A stretch of DNA of 57,414 nucleotides from Oscillospiraceae bacterium (GTDB lineage: Bacteria > Bacillota > Clostridia > Oscillospirales > Oscillospiraceae), in contig JAGAUY010000049.1 of NCBI GenBank assembly GCA_017620525.1, positions 1 through 57,414 on the forward strand, given 5' to 3'. The position numbers and the translations under genes are program-made. Below, piece after piece: positions 1 through 7,885 of the stretch (position 1 is its first letter; every line of letters begins with the position of its first letter). The notes below the pieces were generated by a model. It worked only from the letters and a program-made list of their open reading frames with translations. It had not been told where the DNA came from and searched no databases.

Positions 1-78
1 GGGCGAATACGATATGGTATTTACATTCCCACTGCGTGTGTGCTAAACTGTTTGTGTCAAGTTTCATCCGGACTTGAT

Positions 79-137
79 TCCTCCTTTAGTTATGTTTCGG
101 CGGTTGGCAGACCACCTCAACTATAACTAAAGGAGGA
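79..137. repeat. Perfect 15-bp inverted repeat with 29-nt loop
   Basis: Positions 79-93 are the exact reverse complement of 123-137. The right arm contains AAAGGAGG, a perfect ribosome-binding-like sequence, and the left arm would mask it in RNA. No gene follows on either strand that would use it, and a terminator-like hairpin follows at 170-192. It may be the end of an element or gene lying to the left of the window. Its function cannot be settled from this window. Confidence 0.6.
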
Positions 138-169
138 TATTTTTTCTACTCATAGCTAAAGCTTTTTAG

Positions 170-196
170 AACCACCAGCCGGGCTGGTGGTTTTCT
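170..196 (+). terminator. Rho-independent terminator
   Basis: Arms 170-179 and 183-192 form a perfect GC-rich 10-bp stem with a 3-nt loop, followed by a T-rich tract. It would end a plus-strand transcript entering from left of the window. Confidence 0.75.
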
Positions 197-205
197 TTAA
201 CCAAT

Positions 206-239
206 AAAAGCGGTCCGTACTTATGTACAGACCGCTTTT
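206..239 (-). terminator. Terminator of the pepF operon
   Basis: The sequence AAAAGCGGTC at 206-215 pairs with GACCGCTTTT at 230-239 apart from small internal irregularities, with GTAC inner pairing. It sits directly after the stop codon of the minus-strand 88-residue gene. The A/T flanks make it potentially bidirectional. Confidence 0.75.
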
Positions 240-241
240 CA

Positions 242-508
242 TTATATATTGCTTTCCAGCCAGGCTTTCATCTCAGCGCGGCCTTCTTCTGTCATAGGGA
301 AGGTCTTTTTCCCTTCCATCTCGCTTTTTTCATAGCAAAACAGGCCATGCCAGTACTCCGCATGGATGGTGCTGGCCTCAAAATCCACTTCCTTTGCCGT
401 CTTCATTACCACCGTCGGCGCCGCGCGGAAACGAAACAATCCGCATGACCCGGTAAAAATATTGTTCATCGCAAAGGTGTGCAGGGTCGGAATGAATACT
501 TCGGCCAT
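242..508 (-). CDS. Conserved small hypothetical protein downstream of pepF
   Basis: An 88-residue soluble protein that I do not recognise. It starts 3 nt after the pepF stop codon, and an AAGGA ribosome binding site lies inside the end of pepF, so it is almost certainly translated from the pepF transcript. It has no signal peptide, membrane segment or recognisable catalytic motif. The middle is rich in aromatic residues (an AEYWHGLFCYE stretch) and the C-terminus is acidic and helical. A strong terminator follows directly. The tight coupling to an oligopeptidase is the only functional clue. Confidence 0.7.
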   Translation of the reverse strand: MAEVFIPTLHTFAMNNIFTGSCGLFRFRAAPTVVMKTAKEVDFEASTIHAEYWHGLFCYEKSEMEGKKTFPMTEEGRAEMKAWLESNI

Positions 509-511
509 GGC

Positions 512-2317
512 TTACAGATCCTTCGTCAGTTCTTCCATCTCATCAAGCAGCCGGCCGAAAAGTTCCAGCGCCTGATTGATGGGTTCGGTAGTGGTCATGT
601 CCACACCGGCGCCCTTCAGCAGGTCAATGGGGCTTCTGGAGCAGCCGCCGGACAGGAAGCTCAGGTAATCCTGAACCGCAGATTCGCCCTCAGAAAGGAT
701 CTTTCTGGACAGAGCAACAGCAGCAGAATAACCGGTGGCATACTGGAACACATAGTAATCAAAATAGAAATGAGGAATTCTCGCCCATTCCACAGCGATC
801 TGATCGTCCACCACCATGTCGGGACCATAATACAGCTCATTCAGACGTCTGTACTCTGCGCACAGCGCGTCGGCGGTAAGCGTCTTCCCCTCGCCGATCA
901 TACGGCCGATATTCAGCTCGAATTCCGCAAACATGGTCTGACGATACAGCGTTCCCTTGAACTGCTCCAGGAAATGATTGATCAGATATGCCCGCTCCTT
1001 CTTCTCCGCAGTCTTGCTCAGAAGATGCTCCATCAGCAGTGCCTCGTTGCAGGTGGAAGCCACCTCAGCCACAAAGATCACATACTGGGAATCAATGGGA
1101 TTCTGGGTCTTGTTGGACAGATAGGAGTGGAGCGCATGGCCCATCTCATGAGCAAGAACGAACTGGCTGTCCAGGGTGCCGGTGTAGTTCAGCAGCACAT
1201 ACGGATGCAGCGATGCACCGGCGGAATAGGCGCCGCCACGCTTGCCCACATTTTCGTAGACGTCAATCCAACGGTTATCAAAGCCTTCCCTCAGAATCTT
1301 TCGATAATCCTCACCAAGCGGTGCCAGCGCATCGTAAACAGTCTCCTTGGCCTGGGTGAAGGGAATATGTTTGTCCACATCCGCCATCAGCGGAGTATAG
1401 ATATCATAGAAATGCAGTTCATCCACGCCCAGCAGCTTCTTGCGCAGGCGGACATAGCGGTGCATCTTGTCCAGATTCTGATGAACTGCCTCAATCAGAT
1501 TGAGATAAACAGAAGTGGGCACATTGTTGCCGTCCAGAGACGCTTCCAAAGTACTGGGATATTTCCGGGCATCGGCGAAGAACTTCAGCTGTTTGCCCTG
1601 GGCATTGAGCAGCGCGGCAGCGGTGTTTCTGTAGTTGGAGAAACTGCGGTACAGACTCTCGTAAGCGCTCTTGCGCAGGACACGGTCCGTGCTTTCCTGG
1701 CAGGCAACAAAATTGCCCTGGGTAAGCGGATGGGATTTTCCTTCAGAATCCACAGCGTCCGCGAAGGTGATATCCGCATCGGCGAACGAGCCGTAGATGG
1801 TGTCCGGCGCCTGTGCCATCTCACCGGCAGCAGCCAGCAGCTTCTCTTCTGCGGGAGACAGAATATGCTCCTTCCGGCGGCGCAAGTCTGTCAGATAGCG
1901 GCGATAGCGCTCCAGTTTGGGCTGGGCGGTATAGAAGCCGTCGAGTGTCTCATCGGAAATTGCCATGATCTCAGGCGTATCAAAGCTGGTTGCAGCGCCC
2001 AGTCCCACAGCAACGGACATAAACTTGCCCGCCATGGCCTGATAAGTGGCATTGCGGGTGTCTTCATCAGCCTTTCTCATGCAGTAATTGCCCAGAAGTC
2101 CCGCCTTCACATTTACCTGTTCCATGAGACTGAGATAGTCATAGAGCGTATCAGGACCGTCACTCAGCCTGCCGGCAAAGGAAGCCAGCTGGTCCTGATC
2201 TGCGGAAAGGGTCGCAAGCTCCTGCTCCCAAAGCTCATCTGATGCATAGAGGTCTTCAATTGCCCATTTGTCCCCGGCAGGAATCTCGCTGCGCTGCCGA
2301 ATCTTCTTTTCTTCCAT
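512..2317 (-). CDS. pepF: Oligoendopeptidase F (M3 family metallopeptidase)
   Basis: A 601-residue cytosolic zinc oligopeptidase that degrades short peptides. The family signature HEMGHALHS gives the HExxH zinc site near residue 390, and the downstream glutamate region (EVASTCNEALL) provides the third ligand. Length matches the PepF/M3B family (about 600). The N-terminal half is helical, as in the family, and there is no signal peptide. The start is fixed by CTGGAGGT a few bases upstream and by a sigma-A promoter at 2350-2377. It is followed without a terminator by a small hypothetical gene. Confidence 0.95.
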   Translation of the reverse strand: MEEKKIRQRSEIPAGDKWAIEDLYASDELWEQELATLSADQDQLASFAGRLSDGPDTLYDYLSLMEQVNVKAGLLGNYCMRKADEDTRNATYQAMAGKFMSVAVGLGAATSFDTPEIMAISDETLDGFYTAQPKLERYRRYLTDLRRRKEHILSPAEEKLLAAAGEMAQAPDTIYGSFADADITFADAVDSEGKSHPLTQGNFVACQESTDRVLRKSAYESLYRSFSNYRNTAAALLNAQGKQLKFFADARKYPSTLEASLDGNNVPTSVYLNLIEAVHQNLDKMHRYVRLRKKLLGVDELHFYDIYTPLMADVDKHIPFTQAKETVYDALAPLGEDYRKILREGFDNRWIDVYENVGKRGGAYSAGASLHPYVLLNYTGTLDSQFVLAHEMGHALHSYLSNKTQNPIDSQYVIFVAEVASTCNEALLMEHLLSKTAEKKERAYLINHFLEQFKGTLYRQTMFAEFELNIGRMIGEGKTLTADALCAEYRRLNELYYGPDMVVDDQIAVEWARIPHFYFDYYVFQYATGYSAAVALSRKILSEGESAVQDYLSFLSGGCSRSPIDLLKGAGVDMTTTEPINQALELFGRLLDEMEELTKDL

Positions 2318-2349
2318 AAAACATACCTCCAGGAAAACATTCTGGACTT

Positions 2350-2377
2350 ATTATACCACACGAAAGGTAAAATGCAA
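2350..2377 (-). promoter_or_regulatory. Sigma-A promoter of pepF
   Basis: Read on the minus strand: -35 TTGCAT at 2372-2377, a 16-bp spacer, and -10 TATAAT at 2350-2355, about 30 bp upstream of the pepF start. Confidence 0.7.
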
Positions 2378-2400
2378 TTGCATTTACGAGTCTTCAAATC

Positions 2401-2429
2401 TTGCAAAATTCGATATGCTGTGATATAGT
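2401..2429 (+). promoter_or_regulatory. Sigma-A promoter of the EamA transporter
   Basis: -35 TTGCAA at 2401-2406, a 17-bp spacer, -10 TATAGT at 2424-2429. The coding start at 2447 is only about 10 nt from the expected transcription start, so the leader would be very short. Confidence 0.65.
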
Positions 2430-2446
2430 TAACCCCGGTGATCGAA

Positions 2447-3337
2447 ATGAAGAACAAACTCAGCGGCAGCATCAGTCTGCTGCTCGCAACCATTATCTGG
2501 GGCGCTGCCTTCATTGCGCAAAGTGTCGGCATGGACTATATCGGCCCCTTTACCTTTCAGGCCGTCCGCTGCGCACTGGCAGTGGTCTTTCTGATTCCGC
2601 TTGTGTATCTTTTTGAAAAGGATAAGAAGCTGTGTACAGTCAAATGGAAAAACCCCAAGCTGTGGAAAACCGGCTTTGTCTGCGGCATTGCTCTGTTCGT
2701 GGCAGGCGGTCTGCAGCAGGTTGGTCTGATCTATACCTCCGCCGGCAAGGCTGGCTTTCTCACTGCCATGTACATCGTCATCGTTCCCATTCTGGGACTC
2801 ATCTTCCGGCAGCGTCCTCCCTTTACGGCATGGATCGGTGTGGGACTGGCAACGGTGGGTCTGTATCTACTCAGCTGCGCCGGTGTCAGCGAGATCAATG
2901 TCGGCGACCTGTGCGTTGCCGGCTGCGCCGTGGCATTCGCGGTTCAGATCACACTGGTGGACCGGATGGCTGCCGATCTGGACGGACTGCGGCTGAACTG
3001 CGTTCAGAGTCTTGTATGTGCGCTGCCGTCCGCCGTTGTGATGGGACTGACAGAGAGTCCGGATATGAAGAATGTCCTTTCCTGCTGGCTTCCCCTGGGA
3101 TATGCGGGTATTCTGTCCATGGGTCTTGCCTATTCCCTGCAGATCATCGGTCAGAAGCATGTGGCGCCTACTCCCGCATCTTTGATCATGAGCCTGGAAT
3201 CGGTCTTTGCCATGCTCTTCGGCTGGCTGATGCTGAACGAACGGCTGACGGCGACCGAGCTTCTGGGCTGCGTGATGGTCTTTGCGGCTGTCATCCTCTC
3301 CCAGATCCCAACAAGCAAAAAGAAAACGCACGATTGA
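2447..3337 (+). CDS. EamA/DMT family drug-metabolite transporter
   Basis: A 296-residue integral membrane protein of the drug/metabolite transporter superfamily, which exports metabolites or amino acids through ten helices built from two EamA repeats. Hydrophobic segments are spread along the whole length. The second repeat ends with the typical ESVFAMLFGWLMLNERL stretch, where a conserved glutamate starts the ninth helix. An in-frame GTG at 2438 could add three residues, but ATG at 2447 is preferred because GGTGAT sits at a usable distance. It has its own promoter and ends head-on with the hydrolase at a shared palindrome. The substrate cannot be predicted. Confidence 0.9.
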   Translation: MKNKLSGSISLLLATIIWGAAFIAQSVGMDYIGPFTFQAVRCALAVVFLIPLVYLFEKDKKLCTVKWKNPKLWKTGFVCGIALFVAGGLQQVGLIYTSAGKAGFLTAMYIVIVPILGLIFRQRPPFTAWIGVGLATVGLYLLSCAGVSEINVGDLCVAGCAVAFAVQITLVDRMAADLDGLRLNCVQSLVCALPSAVVMGLTESPDMKNVLSCWLPLGYAGILSMGLAYSLQIIGQKHVAPTPASLIMSLESVFAMLFGWLMLNERLTATELLGCVMVFAAVILSQIPTSKKKTHD

Positions 3338-3350
3338 TCAATCGTGCGTT
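3325..3350. terminator. Bidirectional terminator containing both stop codons
   Basis: A perfect 26-bp palindrome. Its centre is TGATCA, so the TGA stop of the plus-strand transporter (3335-3337) and the TGA stop of the minus-strand hydrolase (3338-3340) abut exactly. The flanks are A-rich on the left and T-rich on the right, as expected for termination in both directions. Confidence 0.8.
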
Positions 3351-4099
3351 ATTCTATTGCAATGTCGGACAAAATCTCCGCGGACTTTCGTCTGATCCTC
3401 CGGTGCGTAATAGAAATGGGTGGAATGAACCAGATCGTGTATTTCAATCTTCCCCGATTTTTCCAAAACGCGCCGTGTCCGGTTGGAGACCAATTCATCC
3501 CGTCTGGACTGATACGCGGTGCAGGGAACACACAAATTACCCATTACCCTTTCTGTTGCGGCGATTTCCCGGAACAACTCCAGAAATCTCGGAATCCAGC
3601 CAATGTATTTCCAGAGTTTGCGGGTGGTCTGAAGACCGCAGACATTCCTTGTGGCAACCTCCAGAGGCCGGTCCTCCCGGATCAGACCAAAAACCAGGCG
3701 CAGACTGTTTACCGCGCCGAAAAAGCGCACCCATGGACGCATAGGCACCGCGATCAGAAACAGAAACGGAATTTTCTGTGGATACTCCAGCGCCAGCTGT
3801 ATGGCAAAGAGGGTTCCCATGGAATGAGCGGCGATGATGACCCGATCATGGCTTTCCGCAAGCGTTTCAAAAACCGACCAAACCTGCGTTTTCCACTTTT
3901 GCATGGAAGTCCGCGAGAATTCCTCCACACCATATCCATGACCATCCAGCAGCACATTATACACGGACCACTCCGCCGGCACCCGATCCACCAACGGGAT
4001 CTGGGTCACAAAATGGTTCGGCGTTCCCAATATGCCGTGAATAAACAGTACCGCCGTATCCGCACCGGACACCATGCGGACAAATTCCTGATGCTTCAC
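3338..4099 (-). CDS. Alpha/beta hydrolase (lysophospholipase/esterase-like)
   Basis: A 253-residue soluble protein with an alpha/beta hydrolase fold. AVLFIHGILGTP near the N-terminus is the HG oxyanion-loop motif. AAHSMGTLFA is the nucleophile elbow (G/A-x-S-x-G type, nucleophilic serine). The late HSTHFYY segment supplies a plausible catalytic histidine, with an aspartate in the DELV region before it. The start is GTG at 4099, because GGGGGG stands 5 nt upstream; an in-frame TTG at 4129 lacks a ribosome binding site. Substrate unknown; a carboxylesterase, lipase or thioesterase role is possible. Confidence 0.85.
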   Translation of the reverse strand: MKHQEFVRMVSGADTAVLFIHGILGTPNHFVTQIPLVDRVPAEWSVYNVLLDGHGYGVEEFSRTSMQKWKTQVWSVFETLAESHDRVIIAAHSMGTLFAIQLALEYPQKIPFLFLIAVPMRPWVRFFGAVNSLRLVFGLIREDRPLEVATRNVCGLQTTRKLWKYIGWIPRFLELFREIAATERVMGNLCVPCTAYQSRRDELVSNRTRRVLEKSGKIEIHDLVHSTHFYYAPEDQTKVRGDFVRHCNRITHD

Positions 4100-4126
4100 T
4101 CGGATCCCCCCTTTTCTCCAGTATAA

Positions 4127-4160
4127 CAAAAAGAGACGCTTACTTCAAGCGTCTCTCTTT
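4127..4160 (-). terminator. Terminator after recR
   Basis: Arms 4132-4141 and 4147-4156 form a perfect 10-bp stem with a 5-nt loop. On the minus strand it is followed by a T tract. It ends the dnaX-ybaB-recR transcript. Confidence 0.8.
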
Positions 4161-4163
4161 TTA

Positions 4164-4763
4164 TCAGATCTCTTGTCTGCCCTCCAGCGCACGGGACAGC
4201 GTTACCTCATCCGCATACTCAAGCTGGCTGCCGACAGGCACACCATAGGCAAGTCTCGTTACCTTAACCTCCATCGGCCGCAGCAGACGGGAGATATACA
4301 TGGCGGTGGCTTCGCCTTCCGTATCCGGATTTGTGGCCATAATGACCTCATGGATGTCACCGGAGCCAACCCGCATCAGCAGTTCCTTGATGCGGATATC
4401 GTCCTGAGTCACATGATTCAAAGGAGAAATGACACCATGAAGCACATGATAAACGCCCCGGAACTCCCGGCTGCGCTCCATGGCAATAACATCCTTCGGC
4501 TCTGCCACCACACAGATCAGACTATGGTCCCGCAGATCATCGTCACAAATGGGGCACAGCTCCCGGTCCGTCAGATTCTGGCACACCGGGCAGGTGTGAA
4601 CTTCCCGCTTTGCTTCCACGATGGCATCGGCAAACTCCTGAGCATCCTCCAGCGGGAGGCTCAATACGTGGAACGCAAGCCGCTGAGCGGTCTTACCGCC
4701 AATGCCGGGCAGCCGGGCAAACTGATCCGCCAGATTCTGCAATGCAGCGGGGAAATACTGCAT
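4164..4763 (-). CDS. recR: Recombination protein RecR
   Basis: A 199-residue RecR, which with RecO/RecF loads RecA at gapped DNA. Visible parts in order: an N-terminal helix-hairpin-helix (RLPGIGGKTAQRLAFH), a C4 zinc finger (CPVC followed by CPIC, residues about 57-72), then a TOPRIM domain (ICVVAEPKDV with the downstream YHVLHG stretch), and the Walker-B-like C-terminal region. Length is typical (about 198). It is the last gene of the SRP RNA-dnaX-ybaB-recR cluster, 5 nt after ybaB, and is followed by a terminator. Confidence 0.97.
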   Translation of the reverse strand: MQYFPAALQNLADQFARLPGIGGKTAQRLAFHVLSLPLEDAQEFADAIVEAKREVHTCPVCQNLTDRELCPICDDDLRDHSLICVVAEPKDVIAMERSREFRGVYHVLHGVISPLNHVTQDDIRIKELLMRVGSGDIHEVIMATNPDTEGEATAMYISRLLRPMEVKVTRLAYGVPVGSQLEYADEVTLSRALEGRQEI

Positions 4764-4768
4764 AAGCC

Positions 4769-5113
4769 TTAGAACAGACCGCCCAGATTCAGGCCGCCGG
4801 TGAGTTTGGACATGGTGTTGGCCTTGTCAGTCTCTGCAGCACGGATGGCCTCATTGACTGCAGCAATGACCATATCCTGCAGCATTTCCACATCATCGGG
4901 ATCCACTGCCTCAGGGTTGATCTCCAGTGCCACCAGTTCATTCTTACCGCTGATGGTTGCGGTAACCATACCGCCGCCAGCCTTGGCAGAATAGGTCTTG
5001 GCCTCCTGCTCTTCCTGCATGCGCAGCATATCCTGCTGCATCTTCTGAACCTGCTTCATCATTGCGGCCTGGTTCATGCCGCCGGGCATACCCCGGAATC
5101 CACCTCTTGCCAT
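4769..5113 (-). CDS. Nucleoid-associated protein, YbaB/EbfC family
   Basis: A 114-residue DNA-binding protein that acts as a dimer and coats the nucleoid. The N-terminus is Gly/Met-rich, followed by a Gln/Met-rich amphipathic helix and a beta region ending in the DDVEMLQDMVIAAVNEA helix typical of YbaB. Its position between dnaX and recR is that of B. subtilis yaaK and E. coli ybaB. TAGGAGA gives a good ribosome binding site. Likely co-transcribed with both neighbours. Confidence 0.95.
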   Translation of the reverse strand: MARGGFRGMPGGMNQAAMMKQVQKMQQDMLRMQEEQEAKTYSAKAGGGMVTATISGKNELVALEINPEAVDPDDVEMLQDMVIAAVNEAIRAAETDKANTMSKLTGGLNLGGLF

Positions 5114-5131
5114 AATTCATGTCTCCTAATC

Positions 5132-6775
5132 TTAATGTTCTTTGATTTTAATAATATCGGAATGAACTCTGCCGAAATTCATCAGCTGCTCCATATGGGG
5201 ATTATTTACAGGTTTGGCGGACATGTCCACCACCTTGACGGATACAGGCCGCTCCAGAAGTGCGGATGCCTTGCGCGTCACCACTTCCAGAATATCAGGC
5301 TTGTTTACCGTCTGCGCCACGAATTCATTGGCACAGCGAAGCTCCAGCACGTCCCCCTTCAGGGCGCCTCGCAGCGGAGAATTCTGGGCAGCTACAAAGA
5401 AACCGGAAGCGGGGGGCTTCAGTTCCTTCCGGGACGCAGCCATCAGCTCCGTCCAGAATCCTGCGGGGGCCTGGGCCTTTTCGGGCTCCGGTTTTGCGGC
5501 AGGCACCTCACCATCTGCCGGCGGCGCATCATCGTCACAGGGCATCGGAGGACGGTCATCATCCCCGGCTGCTGCCGCAGGCGCCTGGGAAGACTGAATC
5601 TTCTGGGCCATCACAAAGGCACCGCTCTTCAACTGATCCTCCAGCCGGGTCAGCCGTGCATTCAGGCTTTCCGCATCAAGTGCCAGCTCCGGCTGGCACA
5701 GATTCACCATGCACAGCTCCGCATCCATACGTCTGCTGGAACTTCTGGTAAATCCGGCAAGCGTCTGCTGAATAACCGTCATTATACGAATCAGCTCGCC
5801 GCCGGAAAACTGCTTGGCCAGCGAAGATGCTTCCTGATCCGATGCCACACCGGACAGCATGGTGATCCCCACATCAGGAGCGGTCTTCATCACCAGAAGA
5901 TCCCGGGTCAGGCAGGCAAGCTCATCAAGCAGCGCTGCCAGATCCTTGCCCTCCGTATAAAGCCGGTTAAAAAGTTCCAATGCTTTTTTTGTGTTATGAT
6001 CCGCAATGCAGGCCATCAATTCGCCGCAACGCTGCTCACCGGCAATACCAAGACAGGCATACACCGCGTCGGAAGTCAACTCACCGGTGGTTGCGGATGC
6101 ACATTGGTCGAGCAAACTAAGTCCGTCCCGCATACCGCCGTCTGCCAGGCGCGCCAACACCCGGGCTGCAGACTCATCCATATCGATGCTTTCCTGATAG
6201 GCCACATACTGAAGCCGGGCGGCAATGTCCTCCTGAGAGATCCGTCGGAAAGAAAAACGCTGGCACCGGGAGAGAATGGTCGCGGGAACCTTATGCAGCT
6301 CCGTCGTCGCCAGAATAAAGAGCAGATGCTCCGGCGGCTCCTCAATGATCTTCAGCAGCGCATTGAATGCGGAAATGGACAGCATATGCACCTCATCGAT
6401 GATGTACACACGCTTTCGAACCTGGGAGGGTGTATAGATGGCATCATCGCGCAGGTCCCGGACATTGTCAACACCATTGTTGGAAGCGGCATCGATCTCA
6501 AGTACGTCCATGCAGGATCCAGCATCGATGGACTTGCAGGCCTCGCATCGGTTGCAGGGGTTACCGTTTTCAGGATTCAGACAGTTGACCGCCTTGGCCA
6601 GAATCTTGGCGCAGGAGGTCTTGCCGGTACCCCGGGAACCGGTAAACAAATACGCATGGCTCATTTTTCCCGCCAGAAGCTGCGTTTTCAGCGTCTGAGT
6701 CACTGCCATCTGCCCCACAACATCGTCAAAGGTCTGAGGACGATATTTACGGTATAATGCTTGATATGCGGACAT
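5132..6775 (-). CDS. dnaX: DNA polymerase III subunit gamma/tau
   Basis: A 547-residue clamp-loader ATPase that opens the sliding clamp at the replication fork. It shows Walker A GSRGTGKT (residues about 46-53), the four zinc cysteines (C65, C74, C77, C80), Walker B/DExx in IIDEVHML, and sensor 1 LATTELHKVP with SRCQRF. The C-terminal third is the variable tau region with Ala/Pro-rich linkers. The start at ATG 6775 (MSAYQALY) is chosen because AGGGAGG precedes it. An in-frame upstream start would remove that spacing. It lies 30 nt downstream of the SRP RNA. No slippery A-run frameshift site was noticed, so one product is expected. Confidence 0.96.
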   Translation of the reverse strand: MSAYQALYRKYRPQTFDDVVGQMAVTQTLKTQLLAGKMSHAYLFTGSRGTGKTSCAKILAKAVNCLNPENGNPCNRCEACKSIDAGSCMDVLEIDAASNNGVDNVRDLRDDAIYTPSQVRKRVYIIDEVHMLSISAFNALLKIIEEPPEHLLFILATTELHKVPATILSRCQRFSFRRISQEDIAARLQYVAYQESIDMDESAARVLARLADGGMRDGLSLLDQCASATTGELTSDAVYACLGIAGEQRCGELMACIADHNTKKALELFNRLYTEGKDLAALLDELACLTRDLLVMKTAPDVGITMLSGVASDQEASSLAKQFSGGELIRIMTVIQQTLAGFTRSSSRRMDAELCMVNLCQPELALDAESLNARLTRLEDQLKSGAFVMAQKIQSSQAPAAAAGDDDRPPMPCDDDAPPADGEVPAAKPEPEKAQAPAGFWTELMAASRKELKPPASGFFVAAQNSPLRGALKGDVLELRCANEFVAQTVNKPDILEVVTRKASALLERPVSVKVVDMSAKPVNNPHMEQLMNFGRVHSDIIKIKEH

Positions 6776-6804
6776 ACGTCCCCCTCCCTTCGAAACGTAA
6801 AACA

Positions 6805-7105
6805 CTCCGGCTCATAACAAGATCGCACACCCACATTTGAATCTGCTGAATACCCGGTATCCGCGCAGCCAGCTCAAGAACGGCAACCTCGCGGCACACG
6901 ATAAGATCCACTTAATGCTGCTCGGTTCCCCGCCTGACATGGTTCATGGGATATCGTTGCGCAAGACCGATCTCTCAACACCGCTTGCGCGGGCCGGACG
7001 GTACTCAGACAAACCCGGGTGTGGGAATTCATCCCTGCTGTAGCGGATTGCAGGCATAGGGCACCGCTAACTCCCCGACTAGTGCGACCTTGCTATAAGC
7101 CGGAG
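6805..7105 (-). ncRNA. ffs: Signal recognition particle RNA (large Bacillus/Clostridium type)
   Basis: The roughly 300-nt RNA scaffold of the signal recognition particle. On the minus strand the 5' end (complement of 7082-7105) pairs over 24 nt with the 3' end (complement of 6805-6828), allowing G-U pairs. This is the closing helix of the Alu domain. The domain IV core is visible around 6911-6945: CATGTCAGG, a GGAA tetraloop at 6926-6929 closed by CGG/CCG, then AGCAGCATTAAG. The Alu-domain motif GGTGCC and the CCTGCAATCCGCT stretch near the 5' end match B. subtilis scRNA. Placement directly before dnaX is also as in B. subtilis. Exact ends are approximate. Confidence 0.95.
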
Positions 7106-7135
7106 CGCCATAACAAGGTTATTCGATTAAAATGC

Positions 7136-7357
7136 TCAGTTCAGCTTGGTATCGATGAAGTCAGCCAGTTCCTGGAAAGTGGCGATCTTCTGATCTTCCA
7201 TATCCAGCTCGATGCCCAGCTCGCTCTCCAGATCCATGATCATCTCAACGATGTCCAGGGAATCAATGCCCAGGCTCTCGAAGGTGCTGTCAGGGCTGAT
7301 CTCGGAAGCGTCGATCTCCAGCTGCTTTGCTGCGTAATTGACCAGTTTCTCGTACAT
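7136..7357 (-). CDS. acpP: Acyl carrier protein
   Basis: A 73-residue acidic acyl carrier protein that carries fatty-acyl chains on a phosphopantetheine arm. The attachment serine lies in GIDSLDIVEMIM (Ser 33). Length and overall charge are typical. GGAGGG precedes the ATG and a very good sigma-A promoter stands at 7401-7429. No fab genes are adjacent. Only about 30 nt separate its stop from the SRP RNA, with no obvious terminator, so read-through into the RNA is plausible. Confidence 0.96.
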   Translation of the reverse strand: MYEKLVNYAAKQLEIDASEISPDSTFESLGIDSLDIVEMIMDLESELGIELDMEDQKIATFQELADFIDTKLN

Positions 7358-7400
7358 TGATGAGTCCCTCCAAAATTACTTTTTAGCACTATCCTGATAT

Positions 7401-7429
7401 ATTTTAGTACATGTATGTCTGTTTGTCAA
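7401..7429 (-). promoter_or_regulatory. Sigma-A promoter of acpP
   Basis: On the minus strand: perfect -35 TTGACA (7424-7429), a 17-bp spacer, and -10 TAAAAT (7401-7406). It may also drive the SRP RNA. Confidence 0.8.
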
Positions 7430-7441
7430 TGATTGATTTTA

Positions 7442-7885
7442 TCAACGAGTCAATTCATTATGCAGCGAAAAAACGCGCTGATAAGCACTTTCGTCATAAA
7501 TATCTTCTGACAACATGAATGATATGGCGATCAGTTCATTGACCTGCTGCGCTGTCAGTTCCGGCTGGTACATCAGGTTTCCCAACAGCTGATTGAGATA
7601 GACGCAGTTTGCATCGGTGCTGCCCGTGGTCTCAACGGTCAGTTTCATGTACACATTATAAAAGGCGGTCATCTCCGCCACACCATAGCGGTAGTTAAAA
7701 TCCGACTTCCCTTCCCGCAGCTCACTAAATCGGTCAAAGGCCCGATATGCACAGCTGACGCAAAGAGACTCCAAATCCCCGTGATCCTTCCGCTCCTGAT
7801 TCCAGAGAAATGCAAAGACACCGGAGCAAAAAACAGCAGCAATCATCAAAATGCAGCAGACTCTCCTGGAAATGGCAGTTTTCAT
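7442..7885 (-). CDS. Hypothetical membrane-anchored protein
   Basis: A 147-residue protein that I do not recognise. Residues about 9-27 form one hydrophobic segment after a basic start (KTAISRR), so it is either anchored or exported with its bulk outside the cell. The outer part is helical and contains two cysteines close together (CVSC), then a third after the centre. The ATG overlaps the stop of the upstream flavoprotein gene as ATGA, which implies translational coupling. It is the last gene of the RpiR operon, and no terminator was seen. Confidence 0.75.
   Translation of the reverse strand: MKTAISRRVCCILMIAAVFCSGVFAFLWNQERKDHGDLESLCVSCAYRAFDRFSELREGKSDFNYRYGVAEMTAFYNVYMKLTVETTGSTDANCVYLNQLLGNLMYQPELTAQQVNELIAISFMLSEDIYDESAYQRVFSLHNELTR

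Noticed and set aside
5132-6775. Possible programmed frameshift in dnaX
   Set aside because: I saw no A-rich slippery heptamer followed by a stem. The single frame reads to a full-length tau-type protein, as is usual in Firmicutes.
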